Source: Bacteroidales bacterium
Lineage (GTDB): Bacteria > Bacteroidota > Bacteroidia > Bacteroidales > Azobacteroidaceae
DNA length: 42,003 nucleotides
Direction of reading: 5' to 3'
Assembly (NCBI GenBank): GCA_003851245.1
Contig: BHEP01000021.1
Coordinates: 1-42,003 of the forward strand
Shown here in pieces: positions 1 through 7,095 of this stretch. Under the pieces are notes generated by a model that ran no database searches, was not told the origin of the DNA, and saw nothing but the letters and a program-made list of their open reading frames with translations. The translations under genes were made by a program, and so were the position numbers. Numbering within the stretch: the first letter of the stretch is position 1; the number at the start of each line of letters is the position of its first letter.

Positions 1-85
1 ATTTTGAGCTATAAATAAGAGTAAAACCTTGGCATTTTACATTATATTGCGAGTGTATGTTGTTGATTACCTTGACTTTAAGCAT
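1..85 (-). CDS. Partial open frame running off the left edge, unidentified
   Basis: On the minus strand an ATG at 85-83 opens a frame of 28 codons that stays open to the window edge. It begins MLKVKVINNI. A TACCTTTG box on the minus strand at 120-127, about 35 bases upstream, matches the Bacteroidota -7 consensus and supports a real gene start here. The fragment is too short to assign a family. It could equally be a chance open frame in AT-rich DNA. The rest of 1-279 shows no gene, only this promoter-like box and the terminator at 214-253. Confidence 0.35.
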   Translation of the reverse strand, partial: MLKVKVINNIHSQYNVKCQGFTLIYSSK

Positions 86-119
86 GTGTATTGTTATATA
101 AAAAAAATAATTGAGGGCG

Positions 120-127
120 CAAAGGTA
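120..127 (-). promoter_or_regulatory. -7 promoter box (TACCTTTG) for the left-edge frame
   Basis: CAAAGGTA on the plus strand reads TACCTTTG on the minus strand, an exact match to TAnnTTTG. It lies 35 bases before the ATG of the partial minus-strand frame. No clear TTTG -33 element was seen. Confidence 0.4.
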
Positions 128-213
128 TATATATAAATAATTCTATGCAACAATAAACAGATTTTGTTTGTTTTTTAGTTGAGTGAGTGTCTGTTTTTAT
201 ACTTATAATAAAT

Positions 214-253
214 AAAAAAGCAGGTATGAAATTAATTTCATACCTGCTTTTTT
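214..253 (-). terminator. Intrinsic terminator after the DUF3109 gene
   Basis: The 28 bases at 220-247 (starting GCAGGTATGAAA) are a perfect palindrome, flanked by six A and six T. This gives a long perfect stem with a U tract in either direction. It sits 27 bases after the DUF3109 stop codon on the minus strand and would end the gpmI-DUF3109 transcript. It may also insulate against leftward read-through. Confidence 0.8.
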
Positions 254-279
254 ATTTTAAAGTCCTATGTAAAAATATA

Positions 280-861
280 CTACTTCTCTTGGGAATAAAA
301 TTCCTTAGCAGCAATGCAAAGTTGCTCATGCCAGTCTTTCCCAAATTTGCGTATAAGAGGCTCTTCAAGAAACTGATAAACGCGAATACCCTCACGCCTT
401 CCCATGGCGATGGCAGGCTTGCATACCGACCATCGATGATAATTTACTGCCGTAAAATCCCTGTGCTTGGTAAGTCTAATGGGATATAGGTGGCAGGAAA
501 TAGGTTTATAAAAATCCGTTTTCCCTGCTCTAAATGCTTTTTCTATGGCACAAATGCAAGTGCCGTCCTTGGTATAAGTTGTAAAAACACAGTCCTTACC
601 ATTGACGATGGAGGTAACGTGTTCTCCATCGTCTTGGTCAATGTAAGTAACTCCTTGTGTGTTTATTAGCTCCTGTGCGGCGGGCGACAAATCGTCCCAT
701 ACTATGGGGAGAACGGCCTCTAATAGGGCTATTTCCTCATTCGCAACAGGTGCACCCGATTCGCCTTCAATGCAGCATTCGCCTTTGCATTGCGACAAAT
801 CGCAGCAAAACATTTCCTCAAGTATGTCGAGGCTTATGATGGTATCTTCTATTTGAAGCAT
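280..861 (-). CDS. DUF3109 family cysteine-rich protein
   Basis: This 193-residue cytoplasmic protein has no signal peptide. It has an N-terminal Cys cluster (C19, C20, C25, C29, C30) and further Cys at 91, 102, 104, 123 and 147, a pattern that suggests metal or Fe-S binding. Segments such as ISCHLYPIR and the NYHRWSVC stretch match what I recall of the DUF3109 family, widespread in Bacteroidota and of unknown biochemical role. It lies 22 bases downstream of gpmI on the same strand, with no promoter box between them, so the two probably share a transcript. Metal binding is inferred from the Cys spacing only. Confidence 0.8.
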   Translation of the reverse strand: MLQIEDTIISLDILEEMFCCDLSQCKGECCIEGESGAPVANEEIALLEAVLPIVWDDLSPAAQELINTQGVTYIDQDDGEHVTSIVNGKDCVFTTYTKDGTCICAIEKAFRAGKTDFYKPISCHLYPIRLTKHRDFTAVNYHRWSVCKPAIAMGRREGIRVYQFLEEPLIRKFGKDWHEQLCIAAKEFYSQEK

Positions 862-883
862 GTAGGGTTTTTAATGTTTTATT

Positions 884-2410
884 TTAATGAATAAGGATTT
901 TTCCCGTCATTTCTTCTGGTTGCTCAATGCCTAAAAGTTTACAGATCGAAGGAGCTACATCCGCAAGGATACCATTGTCCAGTATAACATTCATATTTTT
1001 TTCTGAAACAAAGACAAAGGGCACAGGATTGAGCGAGTGCGCTGTATTGGGACTTCCATCCTCGTTGAGGGCATGGTCGGCATTGCCATGATCGGCAATG
1101 ATAATGGATTCATAACCATTGGCCATGGCGGTTTCTATTGTTTCTTTCAAACAAGTATCCACAGCCACAATTGCTTTTTGGATGGCATCGTAAACCCCAG
1201 TATGTCCCACCATATCGCCATTGGCAAAGTTGACCACAATAAAGTCGAAGCTTTGTTTTTTGATTGCATCTACCAAGGCATCTTTCACCTCGAAGGCACT
1301 CATTTCGGGCTTTAGGTCGTAGGTTGCCACCTTTGGCGACGGCACCAATATGCGTTGCTCTCCCTCAAAAGGAGCTTCTTGCCCTCCATTGAAAAAGAAG
1401 GTTACATGGGCATATTTTTCTGTTTCAGCCATGTGCAATTGGCTAAGCCCTAGGCTTGAAATATATTCGCCAAGGGTTTTGTGTACATTGTCTTTGTCGA
1501 AAAGGATATTCATTCCCTTAAACTTAGAGTCGTAGGGAGTCATCGTAAAATATTGTAGGTCGGCAACTGTTTTCATACCAAATTCGGGCATGTCTTCCTG
1601 TGTCAGAACGATGGTAAGTTCCTTTGCCCTATCATTGCGATAGTTAAAGAAAATCACAACATCGCCAGGCTCAATCGTAGCCAGGGCCTTACCATTTTCT
1701 ACACACACAATGGGTTTGATAAATTCGTCGCTTACTCCCGCATCATACGATGCCTGAATTGCCGCAACAGGATCTTGGCTTGCTTCACCCCGCCCATTTA
1801 CCAGCAAATCGTAAGACTCCTTGACTCGTTCCCATCTTTTGTCTCTGTCCATGGCATAATAACGACCTATCACCGATGCTATTTTTCCTGTCGATGTCTT
1901 TAGGTGCTTTTGTAGGTCTTCGATAAACCCCTTACCACTTTTGGGATCGGTATCACGACCATCCATAAAGCAGTGTACAAAAGTTTTTTCTACTCCATAA
2001 GTTTTGGCAATATCCGTAAGTTTGAAAAGATGCTCTAAGGAGCTATGTACCCCACCGTTTGAAACCAGTCCCAAAAGATGTATTTGCTTGTTGTTTTCTT
2101 TGGCATAAGTATATGCCTTCTTAATATTTGGATTGTCCGAAATGGTATTTTCCCGGCATGCCTTGTTTATCTTTACTAGATCTTGGTATACAATTCTGCC
2201 TGCGCCTATGTTTAGGTGTCCAACCTCAGAATTGCCCATTTGTCCTTCGGGAAGGCCAACATCTTTGCCCGATGCTTCCAATTGCGAATGTGGATAAGTA
2301 TTCATCAAATGATCCCAGAAAGGAGTTGGGGTATTGAAAATAACATCATCCTTTTTATGATCTCCCAAACCCCATCCATCGAGGATAACCAGTAGTGCTT
2401 TATTGCTCAT
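884..2410 (-). CDS. gpmI: 2,3-bisphosphoglycerate-independent phosphoglycerate mutase
   Basis: Interconverts 3-phosphoglycerate and 2-phosphoglycerate in glycolysis and gluconeogenesis, in the cytoplasm. The 508-residue length is normal for the family. The N-terminal LVILDGWG motif supplies a metal-binding Asp. QMGNSEVGH contains the Ser (S61) that forms the phosphoserine intermediate. [22 protein letters not shown] and the C-terminal ADHGNAD motif are further active-site signatures of this alkaline-phosphatase-superfamily enzyme. The ATG at 2410 follows a TACCTTTG promoter box at 2449-2456 (minus) with a leader of about 35 bases. The DUF3109 gene follows in the same direction. Confidence 0.97.
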   Translation of the reverse strand: MSNKALLVILDGWGLGDHKKDDVIFNTPTPFWDHLMNTYPHSQLEASGKDVGLPEGQMGNSEVGHLNIGAGRIVYQDLVKINKACRENTISDNPNIKKAYTYAKENNKQIHLLGLVSNGGVHSSLEHLFKLTDIAKTYGVEKTFVHCFMDGRDTDPKSGKGFIEDLQKHLKTSTGKIASVIGRYYAMDRDKRWERVKESYDLLVNGRGEASQDPVAAIQASYDAGVSDEFIKPIVCVENGKALATIEPGDVVIFFNYRNDRAKELTIVLTQEDMPEFGMKTVADLQYFTMTPYDSKFKGMNILFDKDNVHKTLGEYISSLGLSQLHMAETEKYAHVTFFFNGGQEAPFEGEQRILVPSPKVATYDLKPEMSAFEVKDALVDAIKKQSFDFIVVNFANGDMVGHTGVYDAIQKAIVAVDTCLKETIETAMANGYESIIIADHGNADHALNEDGSPNTAHSLNPVPFVFVSEKNMNVILDNGILADVAPSICKLLGIEQPEEMTGKILIH

Positions 2411-2448
2411 AACTTATGTTTTGTAATTTGTTTTGTAAAATTTTACTG

Positions 2449-2456
2449 CAAAGGTA
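2449..2456 (-). promoter_or_regulatory. -7 promoter box (TACCTTTG) for gpmI
   Basis: CAAAGGTA on the plus strand equals TACCTTTG on the minus strand, an exact TAnnTTTG match 38 bases before the gpmI ATG. No convincing -33 TTTG is visible at the expected spacing. Confidence 0.55.
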
Positions 2457-2506
2457 CAAACAAAATAATTATTAGCCACTAATAGAGGTTAATTATAAGA
2501 ATTTAG

Positions 2507-2514
2507 TAATTTTG
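2507..2514 (+). promoter_or_regulatory. -7 promoter box (TAATTTTG) abutting the murB start
   Basis: TAATTTTG matches TAnnTTTG exactly and ends only 5 bases before the murB ATG at 2520. If transcription starts the usual 4-7 bases after the box, the murB message would be leaderless or nearly so. Confidence 0.55.
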
Positions 2515-2519
2515 TGCGC

Positions 2520-3533
2520 ATGATAAGAATTGAAGAGAATTACTGCCTTTTGGAGCACAATACTTTTGGTATAGATGTTAAAACTCGGTGGTTTATAGAA
2601 TATGGTACTGAGGAAGATCTGTCGAAGATACTGCGGGATGAATATTTCTTTTCCTTGGCATTTCGCCATATAGGGCAGGGCAGTAATCTCTTGTTTCTTG
2701 GCGATTATGATGGGCTTATCCTTCATTCGGTCATTAAAGACATAGAAATTGTGGAGGAAAGCGAAGAAGAGATTTCCCTGAAAGTGGGGGCTGGAATGGT
2801 ATGGGACGACTTGGTGGCATATTGCGTAAATAACAATTGGGGAGGTATAGAAAATCTATCGCTCATACCTGGAGAAGTTGGGGCATCAGCTGTTCAGAAC
2901 ATTGGAGCCTATGGAGTGGAAGTTTCTGAAAGGATTATCGAAGTACATGCTTACAATATAGAGACTCAGAAAAAATGCGTTTTCTCAAATGCCGATTGTC
3001 GCTTTGCCTATAGACAAAGTATTTTCAAAACAGAGGCCAAAGGATGTTTTTTTATCACTCATGTGGTATTTAAATTAGACAAACGACCAAAATTTAATAC
3101 TACCTACGATAAGCTTAAAGATTTTATCGATCAAGAATCGGAAATCACCCTAAAGTCCATTCGCCAATCGGTAATAAAGATCAGAGAAAGCAAACTGCCC
3201 GATCCCAAGGTGCAGGGCAATGCTGGCAGTTATTTTATGAACCCTTATGTAGGCAAAAATATATATGAGTCCTTATTGAAAAAATATCCTACAATGCCAC
3301 ATTATCCAATTTCGGATACCGAGGTAAAAGTTCCCGCCGCTTGGATGATAGAGCAATGTGGTATGAAAGGCACTCGTTTTGGACAAGCAGGAGTGCACGA
3401 CAAGCAGGCATTGGTGCTTGTAAACTTGGGAGGAGCTACCGGCGATGAAATTGCTCTATTGGCAGAAGAGGTGCGGAGAAAAGTGGTGGAAATGTTTGGT
3501 ATAGAGCTACAACCTGAAGTTAATTACCTGTGA
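2520..3533 (+). CDS. murB: UDP-N-acetylmuramate dehydrogenase
   Basis: Reduces UDP-GlcNAc-enolpyruvate to UDP-MurNAc with FAD and NADPH in peptidoglycan precursor synthesis, in the cytoplasm. The frame opens at a GTG at 2514, but the ATG at 2520 fits better: the enzyme normally starts about ten residues before the HNTFGID motif, and the promoter box overlaps the GTG. Visible signatures are an FAD-binding region (GQGSNLLFLGDYDG, LIPGEVGASAVQNIGAYGVE), YRQSIFK, the AGSYFMNP segment carrying the catalytic Ser, and the C-terminal GVHDKQALVLVN of type I MurB. The 337-residue length fits. Its stop overlaps the next gene's start by one base (TGATG), implying translational coupling. Confidence 0.96.
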   Translation: MIRIEENYCLLEHNTFGIDVKTRWFIEYGTEEDLSKILRDEYFFSLAFRHIGQGSNLLFLGDYDGLILHSVIKDIEIVEESEEEISLKVGAGMVWDDLVAYCVNNNWGGIENLSLIPGEVGASAVQNIGAYGVEVSERIIEVHAYNIETQKKCVFSNADCRFAYRQSIFKTEAKGCFFITHVVFKLDKRPKFNTTYDKLKDFIDQESEITLKSIRQSVIKIRESKLPDPKVQGNAGSYFMNPYVGKNIYESLLKKYPTMPHYPISDTEVKVPAAWMIEQCGMKGTRFGQAGVHDKQALVLVNLGGATGDEIALLAEEVRRKVVEMFGIELQPEVNYL

Positions 3534-4324
3534 TGAAGCTAAGATTTTTAGGAACAGGCACCTCTACCGGCAATCCTGAAATAGGCTGCCATTGCGAGGT
3601 CTGCCGCTCGCAAGATCCCAAAGATAATCGACTAAGGGCTTCTGTTTTGATACAAAGCCATGGCAAGAACATATTGATAGACTGCGGTCCTGATTTTCGT
3701 ATGCAAATGCTAGAAACATTAAAATATCAGCCCCAAATAAATAGGCTTGACGCTGTATTGCTTAGCCATGAGCACTACGACCATGTGGGAGGAATCGACG
3801 ACTTGCGGCCTTTCTGTAAGCATGCTGCGGTAAATATCTATGGCGAATCGTCCTTGACTGCAACAATTAAAGAGCGGATGCCTTATGCTTTTGGCGAAAA
3901 TAAATATCCAGGAACTCCCTCTATTAACTTGCATGCCATTGATTTAAATCCTTTTGTGGTAGAGGGAATTGAAATTAAGCCCATTCGTATTATGCACGCA
4001 AAACTCCCCATTATGGGCTACCGTATTGGCGCATTGGCATACCTTACCGACGTCAAAACCATACCCGAAGAGTCCTTTGCTCTGCTGGAGAACCTAGATG
4101 TTTTGATCATTGATGCCCTGCGCCCTCAAGCGCATATTTCCCACCAAACAATAGACGAAGCGCTTGCGCATATAGAACGTATCAAGCCCCAAAAAGCTTA
4201 CCTCATTCATATGAGCCACGATTTTGGACTCCATGCCCTGATGGAGAAACAAATGCCCCAAAATGTATTTGTTGCTTACGATGGCTTGGAACTCACAATT
4301 GCAGAAGCGCTGAGTACCCATTGA
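3533..4324 (+). CDS. MBL-fold metallohydrolase, PhnP-like
   Basis: A 263-residue cytoplasmic metallo-beta-lactamase-fold hydrolase. The metal motif HEHYDH is at residues 79-84, inside LLSHEHYDHVGGIDDL. Further ligand-bearing motifs are LIDCGPDF and the C-terminal LIHMSHDFGLH. An N-terminal Cys set (C19, C21, C24 in GCHCEVC) is typical of the PhnP group, whose E. coli member is a phosphoribosyl cyclic phosphate phosphodiesterase. No phosphonate genes are nearby, so the substrate is unknown. The start was chosen at ATG 3533, which overlaps the murB TGA; a GTG one codon upstream is possible. It is co-transcribed with murB and ends at a hairpin. Confidence 0.88.
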   Translation: MKLRFLGTGTSTGNPEIGCHCEVCRSQDPKDNRLRASVLIQSHGKNILIDCGPDFRMQMLETLKYQPQINRLDAVLLSHEHYDHVGGIDDLRPFCKHAAVNIYGESSLTATIKERMPYAFGENKYPGTPSINLHAIDLNPFVVEGIEIKPIRIMHAKLPIMGYRIGALAYLTDVKTIPEESFALLENLDVLIIDALRPQAHISHQTIDEALAHIERIKPQKAYLIHMSHDFGLHALMEKQMPQNVFVAYDGLELTIAEALSTH

Positions 4325-4326
4325 AA

Positions 4327-4365
4327 AAATTATGCTCATCACTTTTTAAACGGTGAGCATAATTT
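4327..4365 (+). terminator. Hairpin terminator after the MBL-fold gene
   Basis: AAATTATGCTCA at 4327-4338 pairs perfectly with TGAGCATAATTT at 4354-4365 across a 15-base loop, starting 3 bases after the stop. There is no long U tract, so it could act as an RNA-stabilising 3' end as much as a terminator. Confidence 0.6.
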
Positions 4366-4404
4366 ACTTCTATGCAAATTCGTAATTGCAGAATTAAATG
4401 TTGA

Positions 4405-4551
4405 CCCTTAGAAATACAATTTATAAAAGAATGTGCATCTTATGCCCAAATTGCAAAGAATAATGCTTATACTTGCAGTCAAATTGCTAATAAAGAAGCT
4501 TTGTATATGCTGGTAGGAATTGCTGCAAGAGGTATAAAAGGTCTGAAATGA
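4405..4551 (+). other. Start-less open frame, possible gene relic
   Basis: After a stop at 4402-4404, 48 codons stay open to a TGA at 4549, with protein-like composition (it contains SYAQIAKNN and MLVGIAARGI) but no start codon near the beginning. It may be the 3' remnant of a lost gene or chance. I do not recognise the family. It fills most of the gap between the MBL gene and the sigma factor; otherwise I see only the hairpins at 4327-4365 and 4558-4600. Confidence 0.2.
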
Positions 4552-4557
4552 TCATTG

Positions 4558-4600
4558 CAATTGCCTACAAGCTGCATGCGGAGTTTGCAGGTGGTAATTG
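4558..4600 (+). promoter_or_regulatory. Inverted-repeat structure just before the sigma factor start
   Basis: CAATTGCC at 4558-4565 pairs with GGTAATTG at 4593-4600 (one G-U pair). Inside lies a second CTGCA/TGCAG pairing. The resulting hairpin ends at one candidate start (TTG 4598) and 28 bases before the other (GTG 4628). It could control translation or mark a protein-binding site; the function is inferred. Confidence 0.35.
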
Positions 4601-4627
4601 TTATGTAAGTTATCAAGTTGTAATCCC

Positions 4628-5173
4628 GTGATAAACGAACGAGAAATCATAAGCCAATTTGTTGGAGGTAGTCATCAGGCTTTCCAATCCTTGTTTATGA
4701 ACTATTACCCAAAGGTGAAAAAATTCATTCAAGGAATACTTAAGTGTGAGGAGGAGGCCGAAGATATAGCGCAAGATATTTTCTTGAAAATATGGAACCA
4801 AAAGGAGCATTTATTAGAAGTGCACAACTTTGGTACCTACATCTATGTGCTTAGTCGAAACGCCACTTTCAATTTCATTAAAGCCAAGCATCTGCATACA
4901 GATCAGCCTACCGACGAGGACTTTGGTTCTGAAGTCAATACTCCACACGACGACCTAGTATCCAAAGACTTACAGTTGCTGGTAGATATGATTGTAGAGC
5001 AAATGCCAAAACAACGAAAAAAAATATATTTGCTTAGCAGAACGCAAGGAAAGAGCAATGAACAAATTGCACAAATGCTCAATATATCAAAAAAAACCGT
5101 AGAGAATCATCTCAATATTGCCCTAAACGAATTGAGAAAAGGAATAGCCCTGATGCTTTTTTTGTTTTTTTAA
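4628..5173 (+). CDS. ECF-type RNA polymerase sigma-70 factor
   Basis: About 181 residues, cytoplasmic. It redirects RNA polymerase to a specific regulon, here probably the SusC/SusD locus downstream. The sigma region 2 helix pattern appears as SLFMNYYPKVKKFI through CEEEAEDIAQDIFLKIW. Region 4 appears as MPKQRKKIYLLSRTQGKSNEQIAQMLNIS, continuing into KKTVENHLNIAL; only short pieces are quoted here. No ATG is available. I chose GTG 4628 because family members begin about 15 residues before the region 2 helix; a TTG at 4598 would add ten residues. FecR follows after 80 bases, the standard partner arrangement. No TAnnTTTG box was seen upstream. Confidence 0.9.
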   Translation: MINEREIISQFVGGSHQAFQSLFMNYYPKVKKFIQGILKCEEEAEDIAQDIFLKIWNQKEHLLEVHNFGTYIYVLSRNATFNFIKAKHLHTDQPTDEDFGSEVNTPHDDLVSKDLQLLVDMIVEQMPKQRKKIYLLSRTQGKSNEQIAQMLNISKKTVENHLNIALNELRKGIALMLFLFF

Positions 5174-5253
5174 CGAAAAAATATTGGGTGTAAGTAATAA
5201 ATTAATTGTCTCCTTATATATACGGTTTGTAAAGGGCCTAGGAAAAATAAAAT

Positions 5254-6255
5254 ATGAGTACAATAAAACAAATAGTCGATTATTTTTTTTACCATCCATT
5301 TTCTAAAAAAATGGTGAATAGGGTACATGCCCGACTAATTGATGATAATCATTCAAAAGAGAAAGATGAGGCTTTGTATCAGCTATGGCAAGAACTGGGC
5401 TCCGTAAAAGCCGATGCCGGTACGGCGCAATCATTTCAACAAATTGAACATAAGCTAGGACATAATAAAACCATGCCTCAATACAGACCTTCCAAAACTA
5501 AGCAAATGTTAAGATGGATGGCTTATGCTGCCGTGGTGCTAATACCATTGTTTTCTGTGGCATTCTCCTACTATATGTACTTGGGCAAACAGGCATACGA
5601 ATCAGTAGAATTTATTGAACACTTTGTGCCAAACGGAAAGCGCGAATACATTAGGCTGCCAGACAATAGCGGCGTATGGCTCAATTCAGGAAGTATGATC
5701 ATATATCCTTCTCATTTCAAAGGAGATAAACGATCGGTATACCTCTCTGGCGAAGCCTATTTCGAGGTGCAAAAAAATGTGAGCCAAGCCTTTGTTGTCC
5801 GTACTCGTTTGTTGAATGTTGAGGTCTTAGGCACTCATTTTAATCTTACCGCTTATCCCGAATCGCAAAGAATTATTACCACGCTCGAAGAGGGTTCTGT
5901 ACAAGTTTCTTTGACGCAAGATGACAATAAAAAGTATGTGCTTCAGGCCAATGAGCAACTTATTTATTATCTTGTGAGCCAGCAGGTCTTGCTACAAAAG
6001 GTAAATGCGCCCGTTTTTTCGGAATGGAAAGAAGGTGGATTGATTTTTAATAACGAACCATTTATCGAAATCATTCGTACCATCGAGCACCGTTACAATG
6101 TGCAGGTTCAACTCAATAATTCAGCATACAACAACAACAATTTAACGCTCAATTTCAATAAAAACGAAAAACTCAGTACCGTGCTATTTCTGATCAAAGA
6201 AACCATTCAAGGGCTTGATTATGAGATTGTTGGCAATACGGTATTTGTTAATTAA
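5254..6255 (+). CDS. FecR-family anti-sigma factor
   Basis: A 333-residue inner-membrane regulator that holds the adjacent ECF sigma factor until signalled by an STN-bearing TonB-dependent receptor. The cytoplasmic N-terminal part (about 1-86) is followed by one membrane segment at about 87-109 (MAYAAVVLIPLFSVAFSYYM). The periplasmic FecR domain spans about 120-225, with signatures RLPDNSGVWLNSGS and LSGEAYFEV. A C-terminal DUF4974-like domain covers about 255-330. It sits directly after the sigma gene and before the STN-type SusC gene, which makes it the likely middle link of a trans-envelope signalling chain. Confidence 0.93.
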   Translation: MSTIKQIVDYFFYHPFSKKMVNRVHARLIDDNHSKEKDEALYQLWQELGSVKADAGTAQSFQQIEHKLGHNKTMPQYRPSKTKQMLRWMAYAAVVLIPLFSVAFSYYMYLGKQAYESVEFIEHFVPNGKREYIRLPDNSGVWLNSGSMIIYPSHFKGDKRSVYLSGEAYFEVQKNVSQAFVVRTRLLNVEVLGTHFNLTAYPESQRIITTLEEGSVQVSLTQDDNKKYVLQANEQLIYYLVSQQVLLQKVNAPVFSEWKEGGLIFNNEPFIEIIRTIEHRYNVQVQLNNSAYNNNNLTLNFNKNEKLSTVLFLIKETIQGLDYEIVGNTVFVN

Positions 6256-6293
6256 CAAATATTAAAAACAGAAGCCTAGCGTGTTTCTTTGCA

Positions 6294-6848
6294 TCACCAT
6301 GGAGCAGAGGGCGTTTCTACTTTTTTGCTCAAATCGAAAGTAACAGTAAATAAGCGCTCCGAACCTATACGGCGCAGATTATAGGTGAATGATGTTTGGT
6401 CAATCGTAATCCACCACACATTATTGGCGGCATGCGGTATCAAAGCCCGTGTTTGCTCATCTGCGGGAAACATTTGTAAGGTGTCAGATCCCATATTGCT
6501 TGTCCATCCTCCATATTGTGTCACTTTATCTTCCGACCCATCTTCATGGCGGTGGTCGTGTTTTAATAGAATGCGGTCTTTTTTTAGTTTCAATACCCAC
6601 GTACGCGATTTGTCGTCACCAACAAAAAATGGTATTCTAATTGTATTTTTTTCACACGACCGTACATGCATTATCAGTTTCTTATTGTCAAAGGCATCAT
6701 TACCTGCCCCTGCGGTGACAAGTCCTTCATATGCATTTCCACAATGTTGACTTAGCGCTTCAAAAAATTGCTGTGCAGGGTTTTTAGCCTGCGAATAGGA
6801 CGATAATGATATTAGTACAGCAAACAAAAGTAAAGTTAATTTTCTCAT
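6294..6848 (-). CDS. Conserved secreted protein of unknown function
   Basis: 184 residues with a clear signal peptide (MRKLTLLLFAVLISLSSYSQ), so exported to the periplasm or beyond. The mature part has distinctive conserved-looking blocks: HCGNAYEG, MHVRSCEKN, IRIPFFVGDD, SRTWVLK, LKHDHRHEDGS, YGGWTS and a C-terminal TFDLSK. I recall a family with this exact pattern in both Proteobacteria and Bacteroidota, without known function. There are two Cys (36 and 65), possibly a disulfide. It is inverted relative to its neighbours, between fecR and susC, with its own divergent promoter box at 6909-6916. It is therefore probably not part of the glycan locus. Confidence 0.75.
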   Translation of the reverse strand: MRKLTLLLFAVLISLSSYSQAKNPAQQFFEALSQHCGNAYEGLVTAGAGNDAFDNKKLIMHVRSCEKNTIRIPFFVGDDKSRTWVLKLKKDRILLKHDHRHEDGSEDKVTQYGGWTSNMGSDTLQMFPADEQTRALIPHAANNVWWITIDQTSFTYNLRRIGSERLFTVTFDLSKKVETPSAPW

Positions 6849-6908
6849 AATTTAGGGGTTTAATATTTGTTGCATTCAGCTTATAAAAGTAAAAAAACAT
6901 GTATCTTA

Positions 6909-6916
6909 CAAAAATA
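6909..6916 (-). promoter_or_regulatory. -7 promoter box (TATTTTTG) for the inverted secreted-protein gene
   Basis: CAAAAATA on the plus strand reads TATTTTTG on the minus strand, an exact TAnnTTTG match about 60 bases before the ATG at 6848. Confidence 0.45.
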
Positions 6917-7040
6917 GCAATTATTTTTTTAATTCACAAGTTATTCGCTAGTCTTGTGCAATTTTTCACGAGAAGCTCCTAATTAACAAACATTAACACA
7001 TATCTCTTGGGTGCAAATGGACATATTATTGTCCTATCTG

Positions 7041-7092
7041 TGTACGTACAAGAAAGAGCGCGTTTAAATTATTATCTAATCTAAATTATTAT
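7041..7092 (+). promoter_or_regulatory. Candidate operator/ECF promoter region upstream of SusC
   Basis: A perfect 10-base palindrome, TGTACGTACA, lies at 7041-7050. An 11-base direct repeat, TAAATTATTAT, occurs at 7065-7075 and 7082-7092, just before the ATG at 7096. Slightly upstream GGACA and TGTCC flank six bases (7018-7033). No TAnnTTTG box precedes this gene, which fits control by the alternative sigma factor rather than the housekeeping one. The roles are inferred. Confidence 0.35.
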
Positions 7093-7095
7093 TTA

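Noticed and set aside
187..489. Plus-strand frame of 100 codons near the left edge
   Set aside because: It crosses the terminator and lies antisense to the well-supported DUF3109 gene; composition is not protein-like.
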